Source of the DNA: Microbacterium aurantiacum
GTDB lineage: Bacteria; Actinomycetota; Actinomycetes; Actinomycetales; Microbacteriaceae
Assembly (NCBI RefSeq): GCF_002872075.1
Contig: NZ_PGGU01000001.1
Location: 27,103 to 91,102 of the forward strand
Reading direction: 5' to 3'
DNA: 64,000 bases
A model generated the notes under the pieces. It worked only from the letters and a program-made list of their open reading frames with translations. It had not been told where the DNA came from and made no database searches. The position numbers were made by a program, and so were the translations under genes. Below are positions 41,487 to 48,519 of this stretch, piece by piece. How positions within the stretch are numbered: position 1 is the first letter of the stretch; each line of letters opens with the position of its first letter.

Positions 41487-42089
41487 ATGTCCGATCTGCA
41501 GGACGTAGAAAACACACTGGCCCAGTACAGGGCCGCACTCGAGGTCAGCCACAACCGCCGTGATCCACGCTGCACTGAGCAGCCCTCCGGTCTTTGGGGG
41601 CGCTGGCGCAAGCGGCGAGCTCGCCGCCACGAATGCTTCATCTGCCGACCCCACGGCGATCGGCCCACGAATTGGCCGGACTCCGCACGTCTCGATCTCG
41701 ATCAGACGCAGATGCGAGACCTCTACGCGGAGATCCGCATGCGCCTGGGGGGGACCACATGGGGGCAGGGCGCAGAGGAGTTCGAGGCGTGGATGTTGCG
41801 CGTCCAGGAGAGGTCTCTCAGGAAGGCGATCGGCCCCATCCCCACCCACGCCGAGCTCGAGCTGGGCCACGTGCTGAATGCCTTTGTCCTCTACGGCGCC
41901 TACACGATCGGTGGAGGCTCTCAGCGGTATGCCGACGAGTTCAATCGCATCATCCGATCCCGAGACCGCAGGCTCACCCTCCGCCTGGCTGACGCAGTCC
42001 GCGGTGCGCTCGAGGACGACCCCACACGAGATCCCGTCGAGTACCTCGAGACCTTCGCGGACGGGGACCTCATCGACCACTCCAACTGA
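41487..42089 (+). CDS. Hypothetical protein behind promoter D
   Basis: 200 residues. A basic stretch (RWRKRRARRHECFICRPHGD) near residues 38-57, quoted here only as its Cys/His part ECFICRPHGD, could bind metal or nucleic acid. The rest is helical and acidic towards the end. No family is recognised. Expression with the other promoter family members would tie it to the transfer programme. Confidence 0.7.
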   Translation: MSDLQDVENTLAQYRAALEVSHNRRDPRCTEQPSGLWGRWRKRRARRHECFICRPHGDRPTNWPDSARLDLDQTQMRDLYAEIRMRLGGTTWGQGAEEFEAWMLRVQERSLRKAIGPIPTHAELELGHVLNAFVLYGAYTIGGGSQRYADEFNRIIRSRDRRLTLRLADAVRGALEDDPTRDPVEYLETFADGDLIDHSN

Positions 42090-42099
42090 TGACTCGGCA

Positions 42100-42132
42100 T
42101 GTCCGCGAACACCCGGTCCTCGTCCCTATATG
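42100..42132 (+). promoter_or_regulatory. Promoter E of the TGTCCGCGA-N18-TATATG family
   Basis: TGTCCGCGA (42100-42108), 18 bases, TATATGACGTAG (42127-42138). The stretch from the -10 box through the ribosome site is also nearly the same as at promoter D (GAAGCACTC, then TCGA and a GA/G-rich ribosome site), suggesting that the D and E control regions were duplicated. Confidence 0.85.
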
Positions 42133-42165
42133 ACGTAGAAGCACTCACGTCGAGAGGGGAACGGG

Positions 42166-42333
42166 ATGTCTGCGGAAAACGATGTGCACGGGATCATCAA
42201 TGACACCAAGGCGGCCTGCGGCAGGACGAAAGCCACCAAGCTCAGCAACAAGCCCTTCGAGGTGACCTGTCGAGAATGCCAGGCGGCCGCACGCGCCGAC
42301 GAAGCAGCCGCCCTGCAGCTGGCCCGCGCATGA
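42166..42333 (+). CDS. Small Cys-containing protein behind promoter E
   Basis: 55 residues; ATG 42166 follows GAGAGGGGA. It is Lys/Ala-rich with three Cys (KAACGRTK, VTCRECQAA); the CREC pair could be half of a metal site. Its stop overlaps the next start in ATGA. Short, but the promoter, ribosome site and coupling make it credible. Confidence 0.65.
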   Translation: MSAENDVHGIINDTKAACGRTKATKLSNKPFEVTCRECQAAARADEAAALQLARA

Positions 42334-42536
42334 ATCCCCGAGGTCGGTTCTGGCGTCAGCGTGCTGCAGATGCAGTCGGCGCCATCTTCCCTGCCCTGGG
42401 CGCGGGAGTCCTCGCCGGTAGTGCCGGTGCATCCACTGCGCATGCCGGAGTGATCGCCGCGGGAACTGCCGGCGCGTGGATGCTTCTCGTCCCCCTCGGC
42501 CGCCGTCTGGTCAGCCCTCGCGAAGAGCGCCGGTAG
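42330..42536 (+). CDS. Small membrane protein
   Basis: 68 residues from ATG 42330, coupled to the previous gene. A basic N-terminus (MNPRGRFWRQRAAD), two Ala/Gly-rich membrane segments (about 13-33 and 38-58) and a basic end (REERR). No family is recognised. Confidence 0.6.
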   Translation: MNPRGRFWRQRAADAVGAIFPALGAGVLAGSAGASTAHAGVIAAGTAGAWMLLVPLGRRLVSPREERR

Positions 42537-42543
42537 ATGCCTC

Positions 42544-42591
42544 TTGTGGATGTCTCTGCACCATCGTATTCTAATGAATGTCAGATTCACT
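42544..42591 (+). promoter_or_regulatory. Operator-promoter S2 (AGTGAAT/ATTCACT family)
   Basis: TTGTGG (42544-42549), 17 bases, TATTCT (42567-42572), then directly AATGAATgtcagATTCACT (42573-42591), a near-perfect inverted repeat with one mismatch at the outer base. The ribosome site AGGAGGT follows and the first gene starts at 42605. Confidence 0.75.
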
Positions 42592-42604
42592 AGGAGGTAG
42601 GGCT

Positions 42605-42811
42605 ATGGGCACGGTCAACTTCAACATCAAGACCCAGGCGCACGCCTATCAGGAAGGCATGCGCGACGGCATGGCACTGCTTGTCACCGCGCTCGAGGAG
42701 AGCGGGTCGATCAACCACCTGCTCGAGGTCCTCGAGTGGAACGCCCGCCCCGAGGACGTGAAGCGGCTCAACGACTACTACGCCGCCCGCACGGTCGGAG
42801 ATGCATCATGA
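42605..42811 (+). CDS. Small hypothetical protein, first gene of the S2 operon
   Basis: 68 residues; ATG 42605 with AGGAGG nine bases upstream. It is mainly helical and acidic (MRDGMALLVTALEESGSINHL is a helix-turn-helix-like stretch but not a clear HTH). No family is recognised. It overlaps the next start (ATGA). Confidence 0.68.
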   Translation: MGTVNFNIKTQAHAYQEGMRDGMALLVTALEESGSINHLLEVLEWNARPEDVKRLNDYYAARTVGDAS

Positions 42812-43116
42812 CGCGGCCGGAGCGTGCCGACAGCGTCACGGACAGCATCGGCGCTCCCGCCCAGTACGACGGGGATCCCGTGATCCACGACGGTGGTCAC
42901 CTCTTCGAAGGGGAACGCTGCGTCTACTGCCGCACCAACACCTACGACATCGGCATCTACCCGGATGCCCCCGCGATCTGCCCCGTCCCTCACCAGCCGC
43001 TGCGCTTCACCACCGAATCCCCCACCTCGAGGTGCGCGACGTGCGGCGAAGACGACCACTCGACCGCCGAACACGCGAGCCCGCTGGACGCGATCGCGGA
43101 CGAAGGAGCGCTCTGA
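42808..43116 (+). CDS. Small protein with two CxxC pairs
   Basis: 102 residues. CVYC (residues about 38-41) and CATC (about 75-78), with His residues between and after (HEADY-type spacing is not seen), suggest a zinc ribbon. It is acidic overall. It is coupled at both ends to its neighbours. Function unknown; small zinc-ribbon proteins are frequent in actinobacterial phages and plasmids. Confidence 0.65.
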   Translation: MTRPERADSVTDSIGAPAQYDGDPVIHDGGHLFEGERCVYCRTNTYDIGIYPDAPAICPVPHQPLRFTTESPTSRCATCGEDDHSTAEHASPLDAIADEGAL

Positions 43117-43295
43117 TGCCGCTCTCATACCCGCCGATCCGCAGGGTCGAAATCAACGGCGCCCCGAAGTACCAGGCGACGTGCCGCACCTGTGGCCAGG
43201 ACGTGTGCGAGCGCCCACAGGTCGTGAAAGCCGCCGTCGAGGAGATGCGCCGCGCGCACGGCTACGAGGCCAACTGCAAGAGGGGCGAGAATTGA
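43116..43295 (+). CDS. Small zinc-finger-like protein
   Basis: 59 residues. CRTCGQDVC (residues about 23-31) and a later HGYEANC give a C-x2-C...H...C pattern consistent with one zinc-binding knuckle. The start is fused to the previous stop (TGATG) and its stop overlaps a TTG start. Confidence 0.62.
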   Translation: MPLSYPPIRRVEINGAPKYQATCRTCGQDVCERPQVVKAAVEEMRRAHGYEANCKRGEN

Positions 43296-44368
43296 TCCGC
43301 GAACGCCTCCGCCTCAGCTGCGACGCCCGCTACTGCAAGGCCGAGGCCTTCTACCCGGCGAAGGGCTGGTCGCACGAACCTGGCAACCTCGACTTCTGCC
43401 GCAAGCACACCGTCCAGCGGGCCGCGCGATTCATCTGCCCGCCCGACCACAAGCACGATGAGACACGCACCTGCTACGTAGCCCACAAGTGCCGCTGCGA
43501 CGGATGCACCGAAGGCAGCCGAGCCAGTGAGGAGACGCGCCGCCGGCAGCACCTCTACGGGACGTTCGACAACGGTCTCGTCGACGCGGCGCCCGTTCGC
43601 GCGCACATCGAAATGCTGCAGGCATCCGGACTCGGGTGGAAGCGCATCGCCGAGCTCGCCGGCGTCGGCTACACCGCCATCAGCCAGCTGATCTACGGAC
43701 GCAAGGGCTCCAGCACGGACCCCCGCAAGGGCGAGATGCTCAAACGGGTCGCTCGAGAGAAGGCGGAGAAGATCCTCGCGCTGCAGCCCTCTCTCGAGTT
43801 CCTGCGCGAAGGTGCGCTCGTTCCCTCGCTCGGCACGCACCGTCGGATCCAGGCACTTGTCTGCAACGGCTGGTCACTGAACGCGATCAGCACGCGCCTC
43901 GACATTGGTGCGAGCAACATGACGACGCTGCTGCGCCGCGATCAGGTCCGCAAGGCCACCCACCAGGCGGTGGAAGCACTGTTCGCTGAGCTGTGGAACG
44001 TACAGGCGCCGACGTCGACATGGCACGAGAAGGCCTCGGCTACACGCGCGATCAGGTACGCGACGGCGCGGCGCTGGCTGCCGCCGCTGGCCTGGGATGA
44101 CCCGGACACCGACCGCGAACCTCCCACAGTGGAAGACGACGACCTAGTCGATGAGATGGTCGTCGAGCTGACACTCCAGGGCGAGCGACTGCGGCTCACC
44201 CCAGCCGAACGCCGCGAGTGCGTCTCCCGGCTGCACCGCCGACGTTGGTCAGATGGGCTGATCGCGGAAACGATCGGGTGCAACCCTCGGACCGTCGAGC
44301 GCATCCGCGACGAGCTCGGCCTCATCGCGTTCGATCAGACCGAGCTACGAACCAGGGGAGCGGCATGA
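43292..44368 (+). CDS. Phage-type DNA-binding protein with Cys-rich and HTH parts
   Basis: 358 residues starting at TTG 43292 (GAGGGGCGAG upstream; overlap TTGA with the previous stop). The N-terminal 75 residues hold Cys pairs and the phrase YVAHKCRCDGCTEG, common in actinophage proteins. Helix-turn-helix segments follow near 100-120 (WKRIAELAGVGYTAISQLIYG), 195-215 (WSLNAISTRLDIGASNM) and 325-345 (WSDGLIAETIGCNPRTVERI). Three HTH units in one chain suggest a regulator or a protein that reads repeated sites. Largest member of this cluster. Confidence 0.72.
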   Translation: MIRERLRLSCDARYCKAEAFYPAKGWSHEPGNLDFCRKHTVQRAARFICPPDHKHDETRTCYVAHKCRCDGCTEGSRASEETRRRQHLYGTFDNGLVDAAPVRAHIEMLQASGLGWKRIAELAGVGYTAISQLIYGRKGSSTDPRKGEMLKRVAREKAEKILALQPSLEFLREGALVPSLGTHRRIQALVCNGWSLNAISTRLDIGASNMTTLLRRDQVRKATHQAVEALFAELWNVQAPTSTWHEKASATRAIRYATARRWLPPLAWDDPDTDREPPTVEDDDLVDEMVVELTLQGERLRLTPAERRECVSRLHRRRWSDGLIAETIGCNPRTVERIRDELGLIAFDQTELRTRGAA

Positions 44369-44631
44369 AGAGCGCACCCGCAACCCCGTACTGCCGCGCC
44401 GGCGCACGCCACTGGTTCGCCTACTACGGCCTGGTCGGATCGTCCGCTCCGACCTGCCAGCGCTGCGGCGCCGCGAACCCGAACTACGACCCCGAACGCG
44501 ACGACAAGGCCAATGACCCGTTCTGGCGCGCCCGCGCCGAATCCACCACCGATCACACGACATCTCCGAAGGAAGGAACAGTCAATGAGCGAGCTCACGA
44601 CGAAGACAGCAGCACGGCTGGAACGCGGTGA
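44365..44631 (+). CDS. Small Cys-containing protein
   Basis: 88 residues from ATG 44365 (ATGA overlap). One CxxC (CQRCGAAN) with upstream Cys and His (YCRAGARHWF) may bind zinc; the C-terminal third is polar and overlaps the next gene by 47 bases. Similar small zinc proteins occur in actinophages. Confidence 0.6.
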   Translation: MKSAPATPYCRAGARHWFAYYGLVGSSAPTCQRCGAANPNYDPERDDKANDPFWRARAESTTDHTTSPKEGTVNERAHDEDSSTAGTR

Positions 44632-44833
44632 CCGGGTGATCCTCACCCCGCGCGACCCCGAGCGACCCAACCAGGTTCGCCGGATCCAGACCGTCGACCA
44701 CACGCTGCGCCTGCCCAACGGCGTGGTCCGGATCTTCTACGGCAGGTACGGAATGATGCACGTCGACGCTGCCGGCAGCCACCGCTTCGAGCACGTCCAA
44801 GACCGCGAGCTCGCAGAGATGAGCGGACGATGA
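44585..44833 (+). CDS. Small beta-barrel-like protein
   Basis: 82 residues from ATG 44585 with GGAAGGAAC upstream. The sequence alternates strands (GDRVILTPRD, GVVRIFYGRYG) and is basic, suggesting a small SH3-like or nucleic-acid-binding barrel. It overlaps the preceding gene in another frame; the ribosome site favours this start. Confidence 0.6.
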   Translation: MSELTTKTAARLERGDRVILTPRDPERPNQVRRIQTVDHTLRLPNGVVRIFYGRYGMMHVDAAGSHRFEHVQDRELAEMSGR

Positions 44834-45129
44834 AGGCCGTGCACTGGGGAGCGGACGGCAACCCCCTCAACGTCATCCCCGGCGAGGTCGCGCTGCTCCT
44901 CGCCGAAGACGGCCAGACATTCGGTTACGGGTACGGGGACGGGTGGTCGATGATCTTCGGCCACCCCAGCGGCGAGATCACCGTCGAGGTCGGACAGTGG
45001 GTGGTCCGCCACGACGATGGCCGCATCGAGGTCCTCGACGAGAAACCCGACAACGCCGAGATCTTCGACGCGGCCGCCGCGCTCTCTGCAGCCCGTACGC
45101 GGCGGCTCGACGAGGAGGAAGGACGATGA
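44830..45129 (+). CDS. Small acidic protein
   Basis: 99 residues, ATGA-coupled to the previous gene. The middle is beta-rich with aromatic residues (FGYGYGDGWSMIFG) and the end helical and acidic (RRLDEEEGR). No family is recognised. Confidence 0.6.
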   Translation: MKAVHWGADGNPLNVIPGEVALLLAEDGQTFGYGYGDGWSMIFGHPSGEITVEVGQWVVRHDDGRIEVLDEKPDNAEIFDAAAALSAARTRRLDEEEGR

Positions 45130-45192
45130 CGCATGCCTGATGTTTCCCCTCGCCACCACCGCGGCGACTTACGATCAATCCAAGGAGATCCC

Positions 45193-45534
45193 ATGTCAGA
45201 AAACGCAGAAGCCTCGACCAGCACGCCCGGCCTTATGAGCCGCGAGAACGTGACCACCCTCATCCTCAGTCTCGGCATCGTGGGTCTTGCCACTGTCGTA
45301 CTGCTGCCGAGGATCGCTCAGGAAGAGATCAGCGTGCTCAGTTGGGGTGCAATCCTCGGCGCGGCCGCGATCCTGGTCGCGCTCGTGCTGCAGCTCACCA
45401 TCTGGCGACCTGACCACTACACGACGTTCCTCGTTCGAGCGCTGACCATGATCATCATCCTCGTGGCCCTTATGTTCTTCGAACCCATCGCCGACCTCAT
45501 GCAGACCCCGACACCTCCCATCTTTGGGGAGTAG
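45193..45534 (+). CDS. Membrane protein with three helices
   Basis: 113 residues from ATG 45193 (AAGGAG seven bases upstream). Membrane segments lie near 22-38, 49-70 and 82-100, with a polar N-terminus and short Pro-rich end. Last gene of the S2 operon before promoter F. No family is recognised. Confidence 0.68.
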   Translation: MSENAEASTSTPGLMSRENVTTLILSLGIVGLATVVLLPRIAQEEISVLSWGAILGAAAILVALVLQLTIWRPDHYTTFLVRALTMIIILVALMFFEPIADLMQTPTPPIFGE

Positions 45535-45578
45535 CGCTCGATCCTGACCGCTCGAGCGACGCTTTTCGCCTTGGTATG

Positions 45579-45611
45579 TGTCCGCGAGTGCGGCCGTACG
45601 CCCCCTATATG
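45579..45611 (+). promoter_or_regulatory. Promoter F of the TGTCCGCGA-N18-TATATG family
   Basis: TGTCCGCGA (45579-45587), 18 bases, TATATGACGTAG (45606-45617). It precedes the 45674 gene with a leader of about 55 bases. Confidence 0.85.
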
Positions 45612-45673
45612 ACGTAGGAGAGGCCGGAAGCCACTCCTGCTCAGTGGACAGCACCGTCCGCGCGGAGGGCCCC

Positions 45674-46450
45674 ATGACCCGCACCAGCAACCACCACGAC
45701 CCGTACTACTCGCCCAGCAGCCCGGTCGGTCGGGTGCGCGCCGAGCGCTTGAAGTACCTCGCACCGCAGCCAGCAGCGGGAAACGCGTGGGAACGAACAG
45801 AGACGTTCGACCCCAGCAACGGCACCGTGGTCGACCCGGCGCACGAAGCCGAGGGCGCACTACTGCTCCTCGACTATTACGAGGCGGTCCGCCGCGACCG
45901 GCACATCTACTGGCTGTCCTTCGCTGCCGCGCTCTTCGGAGTCGGTGGGCTCGGAGTCCTGATCGGCTGGCTGACCAGCGACGTCATGTTCACCATCATC
46001 GGCATCGGGGGAGGCCTCTTCATCGCGTATGCGCTCCTGACCGGTTCGATCACTCTCCCGGGAAAAGCCGGCGCCGCCAAGGAGGCGCTCACATCTTCTG
46101 GGCACTTCCGCGACCGCAGCCTGCTGGACGGGTATCTCATCACTACCCACAGCCCGGCAGTGATCTGGGAGGCCATCGACCTCGAGAAGCGACGCCGCGC
46201 GGTCGACTATGAGGCCGTGCACCTCAGTGCTCACCTTCACCTGACCGAGCACCGCCAGACCGAGATCACGCAGCTGCAGCAGCAGGAGCAGGAACTCCGC
46301 CGGCGAATCGTCGACATGCTCGACCAGCGTCCCGACACCACTCACCTGTCCGACGAGATGCGCGACAACTTCGGGGCCCACATCACGCTCGCCCAGCTGT
46401 CTCCGAACTCGGTGCAGACCATGTGGGACGAGGGCGGCGAGCAGCGATGA
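45674..46450 (+). CDS. Membrane protein ending in a TcpA-like motor segment
   Basis: 258 residues from ATG 45674 (GGAGGG upstream). The N-terminal 75 residues are polar. Two membrane helices lie near 78-98 and 101-122. A cytoplasmic part includes a coiled coil (TQLQQQEQELRRRIVDML). Residues about 217-253 copy the end of the TcpA motor domain: QRPD, then L..EMRDNFGA, then LSP....MWD, with the same spacing as in the coupling ATPase (4094-6190). There is no P-loop. I infer that it docks on, caps or competes within the coupling hexamer, for example as a control or exclusion factor. Confidence 0.75.
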   Translation: MTRTSNHHDPYYSPSSPVGRVRAERLKYLAPQPAAGNAWERTETFDPSNGTVVDPAHEAEGALLLLDYYEAVRRDRHIYWLSFAAALFGVGGLGVLIGWLTSDVMFTIIGIGGGLFIAYALLTGSITLPGKAGAAKEALTSSGHFRDRSLLDGYLITTHSPAVIWEAIDLEKRRRAVDYEAVHLSAHLHLTEHRQTEITQLQQQEQELRRRIVDMLDQRPDTTHLSDEMRDNFGAHITLAQLSPNSVQTMWDEGGEQR

Positions 46451-46833
46451 GCCCTGAGACGCACCAGCTCGCGGTGGAGTTCCTCGAGACGAAGGCCGGC
46501 ATCGAGTACTCGGCCGACGTCGAGCGCACACCCGAGTGGCGCGACGCCGTCGACCAGGCGCACGAGGCCCCGCCCGCACCGCCCATCACGGTGTCCATCA
46601 CCCTGCCGATGTACACCCCACAGGAACTCGTCGACCGCATCACCGCGCTCGCCGAAGGTCTCACCGTCGTCGAGGGCATCAAGGACACCGAGGTGTACCT
46701 GGTGCGCACCTGCAGAGGATGTGGGTGCACCGATGAGGAAGGCTGCTTCGGCGGGTGCTGGTGGACCAGCGAGACCGACGATCTGTGCTCGAGCTGCGCA
46801 ACGCAGGATGCCCCGACAGGAGCACAGCGATGA
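46447..46833 (+). CDS. Small protein with a Cys-rich C-terminus
   Basis: 128 residues, ATGA-coupled to the previous gene. The N-terminal 85 residues are acidic and contain the beta stretch ITVSITLPMYTPQELV. The C-terminal 45 have C-x2-C-x-C, CFGGCWW and CSSC, which could hold two metal ions. A similar Cys-rich region (RGCGCTDEEGC) occurs in actinophage proteins. Function unknown. Confidence 0.68.
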   Translation: MSPETHQLAVEFLETKAGIEYSADVERTPEWRDAVDQAHEAPPAPPITVSITLPMYTPQELVDRITALAEGLTVVEGIKDTEVYLVRTCRGCGCTDEEGCFGGCWWTSETDDLCSSCATQDAPTGAQR

Positions 46834-47180
46834 ACGGGAGCTACCGCGGCCGCCGACTGTTCATTCGCTCCACGCTGAACAGTGTCCCCGGGAAGCTCCC
46901 CTGGCCGATGACGGTGGGGGAGATGGTGCGGTACTACGTGATCCTGGTCGCGGTTGGGTTGGCCGTCATCGTCGGTGGCGGCTGGATCGGAGTACTCCTG
47001 TTCGAACCGTCACCATGGCGGCTGCTGCCGATCGCGCTGCTGTTCGTTCTGGTGCGGTTCGTGATCGCCCGGCCGCTGATGCGCGCACTCCGGCCCCATG
47101 ATGTCACCGAACGGTGGACGGCATTCGAGGCACAGGGAGATCCCGTCGACCAGCGCGCTCGACGCTGGAGGCAGCGATGA
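46830..47180 (+). CDS. Small two-helix membrane protein
   Basis: 116 residues, coupled by ATGA. A basic N-terminus, membrane segments near 34-57 and 63-80, and a charged tail (ERWTAFEAQGD) are visible. No family is recognised. Confidence 0.65.
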   Translation: MNGSYRGRRLFIRSTLNSVPGKLPWPMTVGEMVRYYVILVAVGLAVIVGGGWIGVLLFEPSPWRLLPIALLFVLVRFVIARPLMRALRPHDVTERWTAFEAQGDPVDQRARRWRQR

Positions 47181-47539
47181 CGATCACGCAGCCCGTGACG
47201 TGCCCGGAGACGTGGGCCGAGTTCGAGGCCGTGAAGTCGCGCATGATCGACACTCACGGTCGTCCGCTGGCCTCTGAGCTCTGCTCGTCGTGCGGGACGA
47301 CGCACTTCACGGTGGAGCCGTGTGTCTCCGAGGTGCCCTGTCCGACATGCGGGTCGACGAAGGCGCGCTGCGTGCGCCCGTCCGAGCATGAAGCAGCTGG
47401 CTGGCATGCGGCGCGGGTCGCTGCCTTCGACGAGCTGCGCGACGAGCGTGAGGCCGCGGGGATGCCGCAGGTCGCGATCTGGCCGCGAGAGCCGATCGGT
47501 GGTCTGTTCGACATGCTCGAGGACTACGAGCTGCCCTGA
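47177..47539 (+). CDS. Small zinc-ribbon-like protein
   Basis: 120 residues, ATGA-coupled. CSSCGTTH (about 37-44) and CPTCGSTKARC (about 56-66) form a likely zinc ribbon. The C-terminus is helical. Its last 16 bases overlap the end of the convergent 47524-48207 gene. It is the last gene of the operon from promoter F. Confidence 0.66.
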   Translation: MTITQPVTCPETWAEFEAVKSRMIDTHGRPLASELCSSCGTTHFTVEPCVSEVPCPTCGSTKARCVRPSEHEAAGWHAARVAAFDELRDEREAAGMPQVAIWPREPIGGLFDMLEDYELP

Positions 47540-48207
47540 TCGTCTTTAGCCGGAGGGCGACGCGCGAGATCTTGCAGGATGCGGAAGACTTCGGTCGGGG
47601 GAATCCCGGTGCGAGCGGCGATCTTCCGAACACTCAGCCCTTCCTCGTGAGCCTGGTGCACAGCGCGGCGCTTGAGCATCCGCCGACGATTTTCGGTGAG
47701 TTTCGCGACAAACCCTGCCTGACGCAAGGACAGCACGTCGATCTCCGCGGAGTCAGCGACCTCATCGGAGAACACGATCTGCTCGATTTCTTGGACGCTC
47801 ATCCCTTGTTCTCGGAGCACCTCAACGGCACGGCTCAGCCGAGCATCGACCGCGGCTATCTGTGCAGCGGCCTGAGTGTTGATCTCTTCCAACGCGCTGC
47901 GCGCGGCATAGGGGTTGTGTACTGCGAGTGCACCGAATGGGGTGTGCTGCAGCATGAAGAATGCCTCGGCGGAGGGGGTGGGTCGATCGTCGACGATGAC
48001 GGCGCGCACCTCATCACTGTCGGATGCCGTGCGCCACAGACCGTCCGCGCATTGGCCGAACCCGTACGAACGAGCCACGCGGTGGAGTTCCGCGACAGTG
48101 CCGACGGTTTCGTCTAGGTCCAACAGGGCAAGCAGGCGCCCGGTCGATCTAGGGCCAGACGTCAGCGCATCCACGACACGTGCCCCCAGCTGCGGTGAAC
48201 CGTTCAT
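47524..48207 (-). CDS. HTH-containing hypothetical protein
   Basis: 227 residues from ATG 48207 (GGAGG six bases upstream; another ATG six bases earlier overlaps it). The N-terminal half contains a possible winged helix (VGTVAELHRVARSYGFG). The C-terminus has a recognisable helix-turn-helix (EGLSVRKIAARTGIPPTEVF) of the resolvase/HTH_38 type. It is probably a DNA-binding regulator. The large inverted repeat 48226-48268 lies just upstream. Confidence 0.68.
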   Translation of the reverse strand: MNGSPQLGARVVDALTSGPRSTGRLLALLDLDETVGTVAELHRVARSYGFGQCADGLWRTASDSDEVRAVIVDDRPTPSAEAFFMLQHTPFGALAVHNPYAARSALEEINTQAAAQIAAVDARLSRAVEVLREQGMSVQEIEQIVFSDEVADSAEIDVLSLRQAGFVAKLTENRRRMLKRRAVHQAHEEGLSVRKIAARTGIPPTEVFRILQDLARRPPAKDDQGSS

Positions 48208-48225
48208 CGGCATCCTCCGTTTCTT

Positions 48226-48268
48226 CTATTGCCCTCACTGTTCCACACTGGAACAGTGAGGGCAATAG
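48226..48268. repeat. Perfect 20-bp inverted repeat between two leftward genes
   Basis: 48226-48245 (CTATTGCCCTCACTGTTCCA) is the exact reverse complement of 48249-48268, with a three-base centre. It lies six bases after the stop of the 48274 gene and just ahead of the 48207 start. No T-run follows in the direction of transcription. It may be a terminator-like hairpin or an operator for the HTH gene downstream. Confidence 0.8.
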
Positions 48269-48273
48269 ATGCG

Positions 48274-48519
48274 TCAGCTCTTCTGTCTCGCGATCTGTTC
48301 GGCCGCTTCGACGACCTGTTCCCAGGTGAAGAACGCGCGCTGCCGACCGTTGAGCTTGATCACCGCCCACGGTGTGGGCTGCTCGAGCGCGTACCGGGCC
48401 TGTCCGTAGACGGTGACCTGGACGCAGTGATGTTCCCAGAGCGTCTCGTGCCCCGGACTGGATGCCGCGATCGCCGTGCGGAGCTCGTCGACGTGCTGCT
48501 GCAGCGTGGATGCCGACAT
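48274..48519 (-). CDS. Small hypothetical protein
   Basis: 81 residues; ATG 48519 overlaps the stop of the upstream gene. It begins with a helix (LQQHVDELRTAIAASS) followed by strands (HHCVQVTVYGQARYAL, WAVIKLNGRQRAFFTW) and a helix, a compact alpha/beta layout. No family is recognised. Confidence 0.6.
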   Translation of the reverse strand: MSASTLQQHVDELRTAIAASSPGHETLWEHHCVQVTVYGQARYALEQPTPWAVIKLNGRQRAFFTWEQVVEAAEQIARQKS

